A stretch of DNA of 64,000 nucleotides from Echiichthys vipera (lineage: Eukaryota > Chordata > Actinopteri > Perciformes > Trachinidae). This document shows, in pieces, positions 1-13,239 of the stretch. The translations under genes were made by a program, and so were the position numbers. Each line of letters opens with the position of its first letter. Positions within the stretch are counted from its first letter, which is position 1. The stretch covers positions 18,379,849 to 18,443,848 of the forward strand of contig OY829661.1 of NCBI GenBank assembly GCA_963691815.1. Reading direction: 5' to 3'. The notes beneath the pieces were generated by a model. That model had not been told where the DNA came from. It worked only from the letters and a program-made list of their open reading frames with translations, and searched no databases.

Positions 1-1070
1 ATATTAAAGTGATTTTTACATTCATTTGTCAATAATTGTAATCTAATAATATAATATTCTGAAAAGGGTCATTTTTTTACTTATGTATTTTTATTGTTTG
101 TATTTTAAATGCATGTTGATGTTGATACTTTACCATTTTACTTAAGTAACATTTTGAATGTAGCACTTTTACTTGCAACAGAGTTTCTACAGGGTGGTAT
201 TACTGCTTTTACCTGAATAAAGTTCAGAGTACTTCTTTCACCACTGTTCTTCTTATATATGAGTTATGTTATATAATATATTTTTTGATTTATGAAATCA
301 TTTTATTAACTGTTATGTATTCGCGAGGTAATTATCGATATTATCTCTCGCTTGTAGCAGCAATTCTCAAAGCTGAAAGTTTATGATCTCTCCATTAAAA
401 CTTTCTCAAATCACACCTTTGATTGAATAGAATGATAAACAAATAAATAAAACGGAATAATAATATAGATAATAATAATAATAATAATAATACAATAATA
501 ATAATAATAATAATAATATGTTTGTATAGCACTTTTAGTACATGAAAGGCAGTCCAAAGTGTTGTACAACAAAGAAATGACATGCACCAAGTGCTCCACA
601 CTAAAAAGACACAGAATGGACATAAAAGCAGTAATATATGTGCCAAATTATGATCACATAAAAGATAAAACCCACAGAAAAAAGGAAAACAAGATAACAA
701 TGAAATAAATAAAATACATCCTCACATGAATAAGACCCAAATAAATATAAAATAAAAAAGAGAGTAAGGATTAAAAAAAGATAATGTAATTAAAATTAAA
801 TTAAAATTGGGTAAATATGACCAGGGTTAGTTGAACTCTAAAGTGAAGAGATACGTTTTAGCTTACTTTTAAAACTATTTATCGAGCTAATGTAAACAAT
901 ACTACTTTTACTTTGTTCTTCCATTATGGCTACTCATTAGCCTACAAACTATTATTATAATTCGTTAGCAAAGTAAGTTAGTTATTTCTGTATAAATGAA
1001 GAAGTGATGCAAATATTGTTAGAGTTATATTTAGCATGTTGCATTTTTGGTTCTCCGTTGTTTCCCGTTT
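1..1070. other. AT-rich upstream sequence with simple repeats
   Basis: No gene is seen here. The stretch is strongly AT-rich, with an (AAT)n microsatellite at about 471-518 and a following segment to about 640 that resembles the many short dispersed repeats of fish genomes. The reading frames through it are low-complexity Ile/Leu runs from the repeat and are not coding. Confidence 0.6.
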
Positions 1071-1218
1071 CGTGCCCAGTTGTCACGTTGTTTACGCTGA
1101 CGTCACGGGTCCCATGGCAACATAAGTTAACAGCTGTTCTCCGAAGGAAGCATGGTTAGAAAGATGTTAATCCATTTAGTCTGAGCAAGGGGCCACAACA
1201 CCAACACCTGAGGAAGAC
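1071..1218 (+). promoter_or_regulatory. Probable arl3 promoter and 5'UTR with CRE and X-box-like motif
   Basis: Seen: a perfect palindromic cAMP-response element TGACGTCA at 1098-1105, followed at 1108-1121 by GGTCCCATGGCAAC, which matches the palindromic X-box GTTGCCATGGCAAC at 12 of 14 positions with an intact right half-site. This lies about 100 bp upstream of the arl3 ATG in a locally GC-richer patch without a TATA box. Known: RFX factors bind X-boxes in promoters of ciliary genes, and ARL3 is a ciliary GTPase. Inferred: these two sites form the core of the arl3 promoter. The transcription start itself cannot be fixed from sequence. Confidence 0.6.
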
Positions 1219-4200
1219 ATGGTGAGTTATAACGATTCACAGCCGTGGCTGCTTTGACATTAGAACACGTCCATTTTTGCATTATTTTCATTCAATGATA
1301 ATTGAATAGTTATAGTGAAATAGGTGTGTGTTACTGAAAACAGCTAATGTTACATGACACCAAATGGGGCACCTAGTTTGGTTAGATAACATACTGCATT
1401 TATGTTGTGTCACTCTCAAAAAAAATGTCTACAACAGATTAATACTGATGATGGTGATGATGATATGGGTTGTCATGGAAAACAGCAATTGCAAATTGTA
1501 GTACTTTTGGTTCAATAAATGTTATACTAATACTCTCATTTTGGGATCATTTACGTTCAGAAATTCAGACTTCCTTTTAGTGCAGGCAAAGTAGCCCAAT
1601 TTCTTTCTATACTATTTTCGAACACATATTCAAACAGTTTGGAGAAGCAAGAAAATAGACTAATGTCCTGTTGCTTTTGACTGAAATTGCTTTGGGGGTA
1701 ACGATGACCTGGACAAATGAGAACATTCACAGGCTTGGAAGACAATATAAGAAAATCTTTTTTGTCTATTGATATTTAGACAGATACTAATAGATAATCA
1801 TTTGTTTCTACATTTGACTCTGCACATGCTTGAGCCAAAGCCTTCCTTACCACCTTCTGGACACAATCCAGTCTGTGCTCATTCTTAATCTTGGCCAATG
1901 AGAGCTTTGGGCCGATACTTGTGTAGGTCACTGCAAGCTGCTAACAGCTAAGTCCTCACGCTCTGTGGTTCTTGCTGTGGGATGAGTGTTAAACCTCCCG
2001 GGCACGCTGCATTGTGTTCTTCTGCCAACTCCTGATGTAATAAAGGCCGCTCATGACTGGTGCTTTACCTGATATAGCCTAGGCTGTGTAACGGTACAGT
2101 GAGTATGTATGTCATCTTTGAACCTGCTGTCCCACTGTAAGCGCATCATCTCCAATATGCACTCCGATCCACCTGCAGGGCCTGTTGTCCATTCTTCGGA
2201 GGCTGAAGCAGTCTCCGGAACAGCAGGTGCGCTTGCTGTTGCTTGGCTTGGACAATGCTGGCAAGACCACTCTGCTGAAACAGCTGGCAGCAGAAGATAT
2301 CAGCCACATCACCCCCACACAAGTATACAAATATGCACACACTCACACACATCCTGTAGCTGAGTCACGCACTGTGGAAATGTTATCTTTTAACAGTTGG
2401 CACAAAGTTCCTCTCAAAGATACATTTCCCCTTTTACTAGCAAAACAGAGTCCCAAATCATGCTTTAATTTGCCTGTGATAAAGTCCCCATATTCTAAAA
2501 ATTGAGATTTCCATTTCTTTTATAATTATTAAGCAGGCCAAGGTGAAATGCATGCGGCCGGTTTTCAGAAACTGTGCCTTTAATGAGCTGTCAGGACTTC
2601 TGTCGGTTGTGATGTCACAACTATACTTTAGGTATAACAGCGCAGGTGCCAGAAAAAAATATTGGCATTTTACTTTTCTGCAAACCCCCGATATGTTGAA
2701 TGTCAACATTTCTAAACCCCTGTAACCCGTTTCAATTTCCTTCTCATCACCGATACTTTTTACATCAGTTTCAAACACATGGTTATTAATTTTCAATTCA
2801 CACGGGACGGGACACGAACCGCAGTGTTATGGGTGGAAGTCCGGTGTGTGTATTACCCAACCACCCACCCTTACCTCTTCCCTAAGCCGAGTTTGAGGCT
2901 TGTTATACTACGTCACTGACTTCTAGGGCACCTGCTGTCAGTTGAAAGTCTGGTGCATTATTCAGATACTAGAGGGTGCCAGAAACTTCTTCTGTGTTTT
3001 GCTGAAACATACAATACCAACATTTTTTTTGCTGGCGTACAGGCTGGGTAGAAATCGTCACTACAGTGCCTGTGCAGTTATTCCCCAGCTGCAATGACGG
3101 GGCAGGGAAACCAGAGTGCAGATGCGGGAAACACTGACCAATCAGAGCAGAATGTTTTTTTTATTGTGTATTGTGTTTTGAACATTAAATTCAATTCAAT
3201 TCAATTCAATTTTATTTATAGTGCCAAATCATAACAAAAGTTATCTCAGGACACTTTACATACTAGGTAAAGACCACACTCAATGACTTATTTAAGATTT
3301 ACATAGACCCAACAATTCCCCCGTAGAGTATGTAAACATGTTTTAGTAGAAACCAAAAATACAAGTATGAACCTGAAAATGAGCAGAATATGTCTCCTTT
3401 AAATCTTTCAGGGCTTTAATATAAAGAGTGTTCAATCATCTGGCTTCAAGTTGAATGTTTGGGACATTGGAGGTCAGCGCAAGATCCGTCCCTACTGGAG
3501 GAATTATTTTGAGAACACGGATGTACTGGTAGGTTCTCTTTGATTTAAACTGATTGTTACAATCGCCAGAATCAAACACATTCAACATCTACAGATAGTT
3601 GCCCTCACAATACAGTATTTCATACATGTTATGAAATGTTTCAGTAATATCTTGACTGTGCTGTTTGCAGATCTATGTGATTGACAGCTCAGATAGAAAA
3701 AGGCTGGAAGAGACAAGCCTGGTGAGATGCAAATCAAAGTTTCTTTAAAGCAGTGTATAAAAAGATATTTTTTATAACTATATTTTCTGAAGGTGCTGTG
3801 TGCAATCAAAGCCGAAAAGGCAATATTATTCTTGTTTTCTAACTCAGCGAGTACATACAGGCTATGTCACCGACTACCCTCGTGTGTCTGTTCCTCCAGG
3901 AGCTGGCTGAGTTGCTGGAAGAGGAAAAGCTTGCAGCTGTGCCACTGCTAATCTTTGCCAACAAACAAGACCTGACGACAGCCACCCCAGCGTCTGAGCT
4001 GGCAGAAGGTCTCCATCTGCACACTATCCGGGATCGCATGTGGCAGGTCCAGGCCTGCTCAGCCGTCACTGCTGAGGGAGTGCAGGTAAATACAGTACAC
4101 ACAGTCTGCCGCATGCAAGGGCTGAGACAGGGTGGGCTGCAGAGTATGATTGGCACTGATTACTTAAATTCACATTGTGATGTTACATGAGATCGACAGT

Positions 4201-4698
4201 TACAAAAGCCCTTTTATATCACAGACCAAATCGCCATATGATTTCTATTTATCAAGTACAGTTTGTAAGTTTGATGACATTTAAAAGCAGCTGCAAATGG
4301 TACAGTATAGAATATTGAACAGACTTGTTAAAACTAACTAAAACTGCACTGATCTACCCGTGTTCAGGATTTCTCCCTTTTTATAAGATTGCCTGGATTA
4401 AAGATCCAAAGTTAAACATTTTTCTGAGAACCATGTTTCTTCACCATATGTATTCACTCATCCTATAACAATGTCATCACCACTAAAACATTATCCCTAC
4501 TTCCAGTCATCATCATTCATCAAATTGTTATCAAGTCATAGTAGAAGATGTCATATTGTCCTAAACATCAGCACTAAACTCTGACTTGTGCACCTACTTT
4601 TTGAGCTGCTTTTTTTTTACAGCACAAAAACATTGTCAACTTCTTTCCAGGACGGCATGAACTGGGTTTGCAGAAATATAACACTTCGGAAGAAATAA
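1219..4698 (+). CDS. arl3: ADP-ribosylation factor-like protein 3 (ARL3 type), spliced, 182 aa
   Basis: Small GTPase of the ARF/ARL family. ARL3-GTP releases lipidated cargo from UNC119 and PDE6D inside cilia. Coding exons: 1219-1221 (the ATG alone), 2179-2322, 3412-3528, 3671-3721, 3900-4085, 4651-4698. All junctions are GT/AG and all phases are 0; the total of 549 nt gives 182 aa, the same length as human ARL3. Motifs seen: N-terminal MGLLSILRRLK, P-loop GLDNAGKT at residues 24-31, switch I Thr48, switch II WDIGGQ with Gln71, and NKQD at 126-129. Gly2 is followed by Leu-Leu, as in ARL3, which is not myristoylated. The C-terminus ends RNITLRKK instead of the mammalian KNVNAKKK. Teleosts have several arl3 genes (arl3a, arl3b and arl3-like), so which copy this is remains uncertain; the position beside pax8 suggests an arl3-like ohnolog. 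Polyadenylation signal AATAAA at 4966-4971. Confidence 0.93.
2481..3402 (-). mobile_element. TTA-type miniature element in arl3 intron 2, with nested insertion
   Basis: The left end (AAGTCCCCATATTC, 2482 onward) and right end (GAATATGTCTCCTTT, to about 3402) are inverted and match the ends of the elements at 29449 and 60804. Internal stretches near 2550-2640 and 3050-3150 are reverse complements of segments of the copy at 49250. The element lies in reverse orientation and is interrupted at about 3186-3345 by another fish repeat. Known: TTA target duplications and short inverted termini are typical of PIF/Harbinger-like MITEs. No transposase is encoded. Confidence 0.65.
3186..3345 (+). repeat. 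Dispersed fish repeat with (ATTCA)n head
   Basis: Tandem ATTCA units lead into a unit with TTTTATTTATAGTGCC, AAAAGTTATCTCAGGACACT and GACCCAACAATTCCCCC. Related segments occur at 57320-57420 (reverse), 58480-58560 (forward) and 30800-30860 (middle part). It is non-coding and its class is uncertain. Confidence 0.6.
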
Positions 4699-4965
4699 TT
4701 CAGGAGGCCAAAGATCTGTGAAGTAACTGCAGCTGCACTTTACATTTGTCCTATACGTCATTTCATGGAGATGACAGAACGTAGCCTATGTCTCTTTTGC
4801 CATTCTGTCTTCACTTGGCAGTATAAAAACTAAGTAGAAGTTGTAAATACAGTGAAATGTATATACTGTATATATTAGACTATTTTATTCAATCAGCTGG
4901 TCCTGCACACAATTCCTTTTGTAATATGCTATTTAATTGCATCATATGTAGACGTTGACTGTCTG

Positions 4966-4971
4966 AATAAA
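4966..4971 (+). terminator. arl3 polyadenylation signal
   Basis: AATAAA lies 268 bp after the arl3 stop codon and is followed by a GT-rich stretch (GTGTTCTGTGTGTC) at about 4987-5000, the usual arrangement for 3' end formation. It defines a 3'UTR of roughly 290 nt. Confidence 0.75.
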
Positions 4972-7703
4972 ATTATGTATTATCTAGTGTTCTGTGTGTC
5001 AAATACCTGCGTGTCTCTTTACTCAAAGCTAGAGGGCGGCCTTGCGCTAATGTTGTCTCTCAGAGCCTAAACACCCAATTATTAAAGCCCTTACTTTCCA
5101 TGAATGATGTCCCATCCAGTGCCATGTTTGATTTGTTCATTTCCTAATCACTGCTTCTTTTTTCTCCAGTCGATATTCATTTGCCAAACCCAAAGTCTGG
5201 TTTTCAGACGGCTATAAACAATGCAGGCGTTAATCGACTGCAGTAACTCATTTAGTGATGCTTCAACATGTTACACATTCACACATCCACGGGGCTATTT
5301 ATGGTCACACTGTTTATGCTCCGGTTCAGAAGTAAAAAAAAAAATCTGCATCATGAACAAAATGACCATAACGCATGAACACTCGCAAACGCACCTCAAT
5401 ACATCTCTCTTGCATACACAAAGCAGAAACACCTTGACCATTCAATTGCTCAACTACTCACCTTGTTCACCATGATTTACCACAAAGCAATTGCATTTTC
5501 TGTCTATTTTTCTATTTTGTCTTTTGCAGCACATTTGCCACAAACTCCACTAATCTGAACTGGCCGAGTGCTCCGCTGTGGTCCTATAGGGCATTTACAT
5601 ACAAACCTTTTCCAGGACTAATAGCTCTCCAATACAATTTGCATTTATATAGCCCCCTTCATACCAACATGATTTGGCGCCTTTGCCCATGATAAAAAAT
5701 AAACCTCCTCCTTTGGCCTTGAGTTACTGCCCTGCTGCTGCTGGTGAGTGTGTTCGTGTGCGTCCCTCCACGTATGTAAGGTTGGTTGATTTTAATATGT
5801 CAGAGTTGCTTGATCCGCCGATGGAGACTGAAACAAGTGCGGAAAGCCTCAAAACGGACCTAATAATGATTCAGTGCTGGCTTGTGGTAGTGTGTTATCT
5901 GCAATACAGTACACTTGAATATTGTTGATACAGCAGTGTGGGACACTTGACCAGGCCAAAGAGTCACAAGGTAAATATTAATCCACAATACATTTTCATA
6001 GCCCAGTTATTCAGTTAAAGCTGCTTTCAATTTCAATCTGGTGCAAATGCATCTAACACTTTTACAAGGGTCTATGGAGCATACATCAAAAGAGAGGGAA
6101 AGTAATGAATACGGAAATGAAAGGCGTCCATGTGAGACTGAGAATAAAACGCCATCTCTCTCCCGCTGGAACGCTTAATCATTAACATCTAATCCATGTG
6201 ATTATCACCCTATTTGTAAGAAATATTCCCAATTATACATGGAAGCACTGTGGTAAGTCTTTCCAATTTTATCTACCAATAGTGTCCGTATCACATGGGA
6301 AATGCTGTGAAGTGCCCTTAAATCCCAAATGAATCAAATTGGATTTAGCAAATAGAAGAGTGGATTGGAACAACCAGTCCTCGTTACCTCTGGCTCTATC
6401 ATCGCTGAGGTGAGGGGCAGTCAGGCCTGCAAGAGGCCATAAATCATGGGACTTTCCCAGCTACTCAGGCCAGCACACCGGCCTCCTACACAGGGGAAAC
6501 GAAGGGCAGAGAGTCTGATTGACTCAAGAGAGAGAGAAGAAAAAAGGGGGGGGGGGGGGGGGGGGGGATCCTGTGACTTAATTAAAGTGTTGTGTATCTC
6601 GCACACTGTAACTACAGCTCAGTCACGTTGTTGCTACAGCAGCCTTATGGGATGCTCGGGAGACTCAGGTGGTGAGGACCTCAACCAAACCTGAAGGTGT
6701 GTTTAAGTTGCGTGAAGCTACTGCCACAGGGAACTGCATATTTTGAGGCTGACTTTGAGGCATGCACTTTATGTGGCCTGTCATGTCACTGACCACACTA
6801 ACCGAGCAGATGTGTAACAGATGGAGTAATACCATGATTACATTTGAACTGCAACACAGGTGATTCTGCGATATGATTGCAAGGCAGACATACAATATAC
6901 TTATACATCTGTATAACTACGGAGGAAAAACATACCCTAAATATGAAATGCTCCAAAGGCAGGAGCCAATAATGCATTAACACAGAGGGATTATAACAGG
7001 TATAATTATGTCGTCTAAAAAAATCGAAAATCTAAATATCTAATATCTAATTCCATTGGTTCCACCGTACAAGCAACATAAAGGCATCACCTGAGGCTCT
7101 GAGAAATTGTGAGGGACATATTTCCACTGTTTTGACATTTAATAGACCCCACAATTAATCCATTAATTAAGAAGATAATTGTCAGATGAATCAGTAATGC
7201 ATAAATAATTAGTTGCTGCCTTAATCAGGCACGTAAACAATGATGCTTGATGCCGGTGTATTGATAATGCTTCATCATATTGTTAACAGTGTATCAATAA
7301 AGGCTTGCAAGCGAGCATATGTTAGTGATTTTATGCTCCGTCTTTTGGAACGTGTTGTCTTAAACTATAATGTGAAGGAACATAAATAGTGTACTAGTTG
7401 CAGCTGAATCACACTGATGCATCTTTACAGTAACAGTGACCGTGTCTTCTGCCTGAACTGTTAAAGTGTTCCTCTAGTTCCTCTTCAAATAAAACTCCCA
7501 AGTACCTTGAAAGCTGCTACAAGAAAGAAAATGAATCTGGCTAATCCCTCAATAACAATTACATTAGGGGATAGTTTGTTTGGCCAGCACAGCGTCCCTC
7601 CTGCTTCATTCCCAGGCCAATCCTTTATGATTAAGCAGATAAGTGCTGGTACTGGATGATAAAACAAACAACAAATGTCCACATTCCTTTCATAGCTCCT
7701 TTG

Positions 7704-7704
<1 letters not shown>

Positions 7705-7774
<70 letters not shown>
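7705..7774. repeat. (TG)n microsatellite
   Basis: A pure TG dinucleotide run of about 70 bp. Confidence 0.97.
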
Positions 7775-7775
<1 letters not shown>

Positions 7776-8206
7776 CTCTCCGGGGCTCTTACCTCTCCAA
7801 GCTCCCTTTGCTATAATCAAACTGCAGAGTCATAAACAGCGAGGGATGGGGACTATAAAAATGATCAGGAGGCTCTATCAGCTGGAGGACAGAAGTTCAC
7901 ACCTCGAAGCGGGTCAGTCTCAGAGCGCGTGGGGGTCGGCCTGGTAGGGGGTCCATGGCTCTGTTTGATGCTCCAGAGACATGAAGCAGAAAGGGGAGAT
8001 GGTGTCAGGGTGAAGCATGAGGTCGTGAGGAATGCTACCAGAAACTTTGACTGACTTTTCAGGAGGATATTAGCGAATTAGCTGGGATCTGAGCAAAGCC
8101 CAAGGTACATTTTTAGTACAGGTAGCTGCACCTGCTTCATTCACAATACTCAGCAAATTGTTCCTCATGGGAAGGATTGTCTTAATGTTTGATACAAACC
8201 TTAATT

Positions 8207-8460
8207 CAGAATAGAATAGAATAGAATAGCCTTTATTGTCATTGCATTTGCATACAACGAAATTCGAGTGCTACTCCCCTTTGGTACATTTTTAGCAAAA
8301 ATAATATATATTAAGACAATAAGCAAAGTATAATATAAGCAATAAACACACAATATAGTATAAACAATATAATAATGTGAACGGTATAAACAGGTGGGAA
8401 CAGTATAAACAGATGGGGAACAGTATAAACAGATGGGTGGAGAACAGAAACTATACTAAA
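8207..8460 (+). repeat. Dispersed fish repeat starting (AATAG)n
   Basis: AATAG units run into CCTTTATTGTCATTGCATTTG and ACAACGAAATT, a signature of a very common teleost interspersed repeat, then a degenerate tandem of 'GGGAACAGTATAAACAGATG' units at 8394-8450. It is non-coding and its class was not determined. Confidence 0.6.
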
Positions 8461-11400
8461 ATAAAATACGTATATTTAGGGTGGAACATGTTATTATTGC
8501 ACAAGAGTTTTAAAGTGGCTTTTTTAGGTTTAAAGTGGCTTTGTTAAGTTATTTAGATTCTAAAATTTTAATCTGATCAATGTGATCAATATTTGTGACA
8601 TTGAGGTAGTTTGTTTCGTTGTTTTATTTTTTGTTATTGAGAACATATTGTCTTGTGAAAAACAACCAAGCATTACGTGTAGTATTTAACCTAAAAAGAA
8701 AATCTGTATTTTAGTGTGTTACAAGCTCTAAAATCTAAATAAATAACTAATTCTAATTAATTAGAAAGTTCAATTAAGTGTGTGAAGTTTTCTACTGTTT
8801 AAAGAAAAAATTTCTTCACACTTCCTTCTGCGGGCAGTTTTTTCATAAGAACCAAATATTGAGTGCATGATGAAGATTTCCAAATTCAGGGAATATCTTT
8901 TTTATAGAAAAATGATTTTTACCTTCTAATCAAGTCCTTGTCACGTGTTTGTGTTGAAGTACTTTCCCTGCAAATCACTACAATTGTAAAACAACCATGT
9001 CCAATAGATAATAACTTGGGTAAACTGTGCAGACCATGAATTAATAACTGACTGACTGGTGTCTCACTCTTCACTAGCACCAGGTCAGGGGTCATACTCT
9101 TGACCCCTGACCGACCCCTGACTCCAAACTGCACTGGGAGGAAATAACACTTTCCATCGTACGAAACGTTCCCAGATTGACTGATTGCCCTTATCATGTG
9201 ACGGATCTGGTCCAATTCTCTTTTCTCTGTCTTTTCTCTCCCCCACACTCCCTTGTCCCTCCCTGGCACTCATAATACGACTTTTTATCACCTCTCGCTG
9301 AAACAGAGACCCAGCGCCATCCGTCATTACAGCACACGCTGACAGCTCCTCACACATGCATGGATTTTTACATTTGACTCAATCCAGGGGCTTACTTTAC
9401 TGTAACCGATTCAATATTCCTCAAATGAGCCGACCGATCTATATACACGCCACAGTGGATGGGATGATCTATAGCACAGCCTTAATAGATTTCCCAGGCC
9501 TCAGAGACTGGCTAGTTTAGGGGACAGGGCATAATTTGTGCAATAAAAACATAATTATTCATTTGACTTGCTTGATAATTTATGTTCTTAGGCAGTACAG
9601 CTAAAATGTGTGTGTGCATTCTGTATGTGTCATGCTGGTATGTGTGGGTGTTTTAATAAAGCTCAGGATTGGGCTGAGCCATCCATTCATGAATCCATAA
9701 ACGTGTGCGGTCTTAAATTCTTACTAGCTACTAGTTTCAAACTAGTGATTACTAAATCGAGATGCACAATCACAATCAAACCATGAGAAGTGTCTTAAAG
9801 ACTTAATGCGTAAATCGTTATTAGAAATATCTGTGACACCGTCCAGTATAAATCAATCAACTATCATAGGATAGTAAGTTGTACATTGTTAGGAGGACAA
9901 ACAATATATTAAACGTATTAGTCAATCCTTTGTTAATGTTTGTGTATATAGCCTATGCATACACAGAGAAATATGTCTATGGGTTCTTCACATTGGTACA
10001 GTTTATAGTTAGTCTTGTAGTTTAGAGGGGAGTTTATATCTTTGTTCCCAGGGTCTTAAGTTCACCAGCTCAATATCCTGTTAATACAACACATCAAGGG
10101 GACCTTTCAAATAGTGTTATGGTCTTAGCAGGGTTATTCTGCTGAACCACAAATGCTGGCCAGCCCTATAAGTCCAAATCTCAGAGTGAGTGAGTGATAC
10201 AGTTACACCATTGAGGAAGTGAGCGATGGCATTTCGTCAGACAAGTTGGAGCTTACTCATTGGTCGTTGCTCTTTCAAAATAAATTGGCATGTAGTTTAA
10301 CAAACTATCTGGTTAGGTTAATGTTAGCTTGGGCACGCCCTAGGGTGATAGGGTGATTTTTTTTTTGAATTGAATAGGAAGGCATCCCCATGTTCCCAGG
10401 GAATAAACTTGTTATACACTAACAATAGCTGCGGTTACATGGGCAATATTTCTTCAACTCGACTGAAGACAGAGATTCCTACTCTGATTGATACTTGCTA
10501 ATCAAGTCCTTATCACGTCTTTGTGTTAAAGCACTTTCACTGCAAAACGCTGCAATTTTTGGTACGCGGACGCTAAATAGCGTGATCCACTCAGATTTAA
10601 TCAGAATATAACTTTTTGTGAATTGGTCCCGCCTCTAATCTGCCAGAAATATAACTGAAGAAGAGGACGGTTTTTCCCCAAACTTTATTATAGAGATTCA
10701 ATTAATTCAATACATGTAGAATAGAAGAAGTGTTTCTGCCTGTTCATAACAACTTGTTATTTCAAGCCTTTTGAACATCGAGGCGTTTAACAAGCCTTAT
10801 ATCTTTTACAATCTCCAGCAAACAAAATGTTGAATCAACCACAGACCAGATTTGTTTTACTGTCCTGTTTCTGTCCCTCAAACATATAAAATATTTATTC
10901 CAACCAGAGAGTAATGATCAGATTAAGCATTTATTAATGGAATATTAGGGTCCATGCAAACACAGCTATTGTAGACTGACAGAGAAATATCAGATTAGGC
11001 TAACACCTAACTGGTAATATTTTGGTCATTTAGGCTAACACAATTTCAACTAATGCTGGCATAACATCTTCTACTTTGAGATATCTTTACATTTACATCA
11101 TAATTAACCAGCATTTGGATTACAGTATGCGTAGTTATGGTGACCATTTACTCATCAGTATCGGGTAATCGGGTAGTATGCTATCAAGCTAACGTTGACA
11201 GTTTATTAGTTGGTTCAGTTACACCTGCCATAGGCTTGGTGTGAATATTTGGTAACAACTAATCTCTCTGTGAGAACTAGTGTTTGTGCTGCAACCCTTT
11301 TTTAATTTAGCAATATAAATTTAAACATAAGCATTATAACTGGGCTAATTTATGAACAGCTAGTGCACCTCAGGACTAGAAGCAGTTTAACAGACTGAAA

Positions 11401-11590
11401 ACAAATTGAGATATCACAATGCAAACAGCTTGGGTGTTACCTAATGCTTAAATAAAAAATCATCTATATTTCCTGCAGCAGCATGAATAAAACGTCCATG
11501 TTAATGTTGCTTTCATATTATAAATACATTACAGCAAAACAGTGTTGTGTTTTTGTGCACAAATCTCTGCACTGTTGTGTCTGACAAACT

Positions 11591-11633
<43 letters not shown>

Positions 11634-13239
11634 ATCACGGAGGAAGAGGCAGTAGAGACAAGGGAAATATTGTTTGTGTTTTTATTTTGTTTATATCTGC
11701 CTGCCTTTTATGGCCTATGCTGAAGCTTTGCGAGTGCCAGAGAGGGTAAAAGAGAGGGAGAGAAAGAGAGTATTCTCAATTTCCTTCTAAAAAGAAAATT
11801 CATTTGCAGTTGCTAATGTAATGTCACCGTTGTGTTTACTGAGCGTGGATGATGTATAGGGGATGTTGCATTGAGTGAGACTGCTTAATGATGCATAGAA
11901 TTAAGTCTGTGGCTTTCAGCTGAGCTCCCCTCTCTTTCTCTCACACTCTCCCGCTTCCTCCCTCCCCTCCTCTCTCTCTCTCACTCTCACTCAGACTCCC
12001 CTTTCCCTTCCTCTTTCCTTCCCTTCCTTTTACCTCTCTCTTCGTTTAATCCCCACCCTCCGCCTCCTCCTCTTCTCCACCACCACCAGCCTCTCTCTTT
12101 CCCTCTCAGATGCAGGCTGTCTTGGACTGTTGGCCACACGTTGCTCTGTGCTCTGTTGCCTAACTCCATCAATCACTACGAAGGGGAGAGAAGAGAGTGT
12201 GGAGGGTGGGGGGCGATAAAAAAAGAATAGAAATAAGACATGGTTGGGGAAAAATGAGCGTGATGAAAACACACATTGGGTATAGACATCGTACAGTTTT
12301 AAAAACCTGGAGGGAAGAGAGCAAACGAGTGGGAAGAACACCTCTTACATTTAATGATCCGCTGTGCACGATGGCAGTCCAAATAATTGCCTGAATACAG
12401 CGTGAATATATGGATGCAATTGTGTTATTACTGGCTCTAACTATGATTGTAAGTGTGTTGGGACCAGGGACGATGATGGTAATGATGATGATTATGATGA
12501 TGTGATTTTAGTGCTTATGCTAACGGTTATTACCTGAGCGAGATGACTACCTGATTGGGACAAAAGCTCAGTGGGAGGATTGAGTTGCAACAGGAGGAAT
12601 AAAGATGATTTCTTTTAAGGTTACTAGGGAAATGTATTCCTTAATTCATACATGAGGAATTGATGGAACTGAAATACACCTGTTTTTATCCTCCTGATGT
12701 CTGTTTACTGCTTAAAATGACTGATTTGCCTGCTTTAAGAAAAGTAAAAATGTTAATCCTTGGAAATTGCTTTGGTTGATTCTGCATTCACTCTTCTGTT
12801 TAATAGGCGCTAGAAACCACACAGCCTGTTATGAAGATCCTGCAGAGCTGTATAACTGACATATCTGAATGCTAATACACAGTCCAAATATATAGATATT
12901 TAGAAAACAGGGCCAGTAGTAGTCAGAAAATTATGTAGCATAAAACGTGAAGCACTGAGTGGTGAGGATTTTCACATTGCCTAAATTGAGCCAACAGACT
13001 GGATGAATGTATGGACTTTTATTTCATGTTTCTAAAGATTTGTGTGAAGTTACAGTTTGACCAATCAAAGGGTAAGGGAAGTCTCCTGAACCTCTCACTC
13101 ATTTTACAAACTTACTGCAAACTAAACACGTAAATATAAAGAGAGTTTATACAGTATGAGCAGAACTAAAAAAATTTGTCATATCATGATGTTGCATTAA
13201 GTTTAACTGGATTATATTCACACATTTGCTTTATATCTT

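Noticed and set aside
2109..2505. Unspliced frames around arl3 exon 2
   Set aside because: The real coding part stops at the donor after ACCCCCACACAA at 2322; continuing frames run into intron sequence.
2780..2890. tRNA-like segment (GACACGAACCGCAGTG) in arl3 intron 2
   Set aside because: Resembles a T-arm only loosely and no cloverleaf can be drawn. It also resembles 16760-16830, so it is more likely a dispersed repeat fragment.
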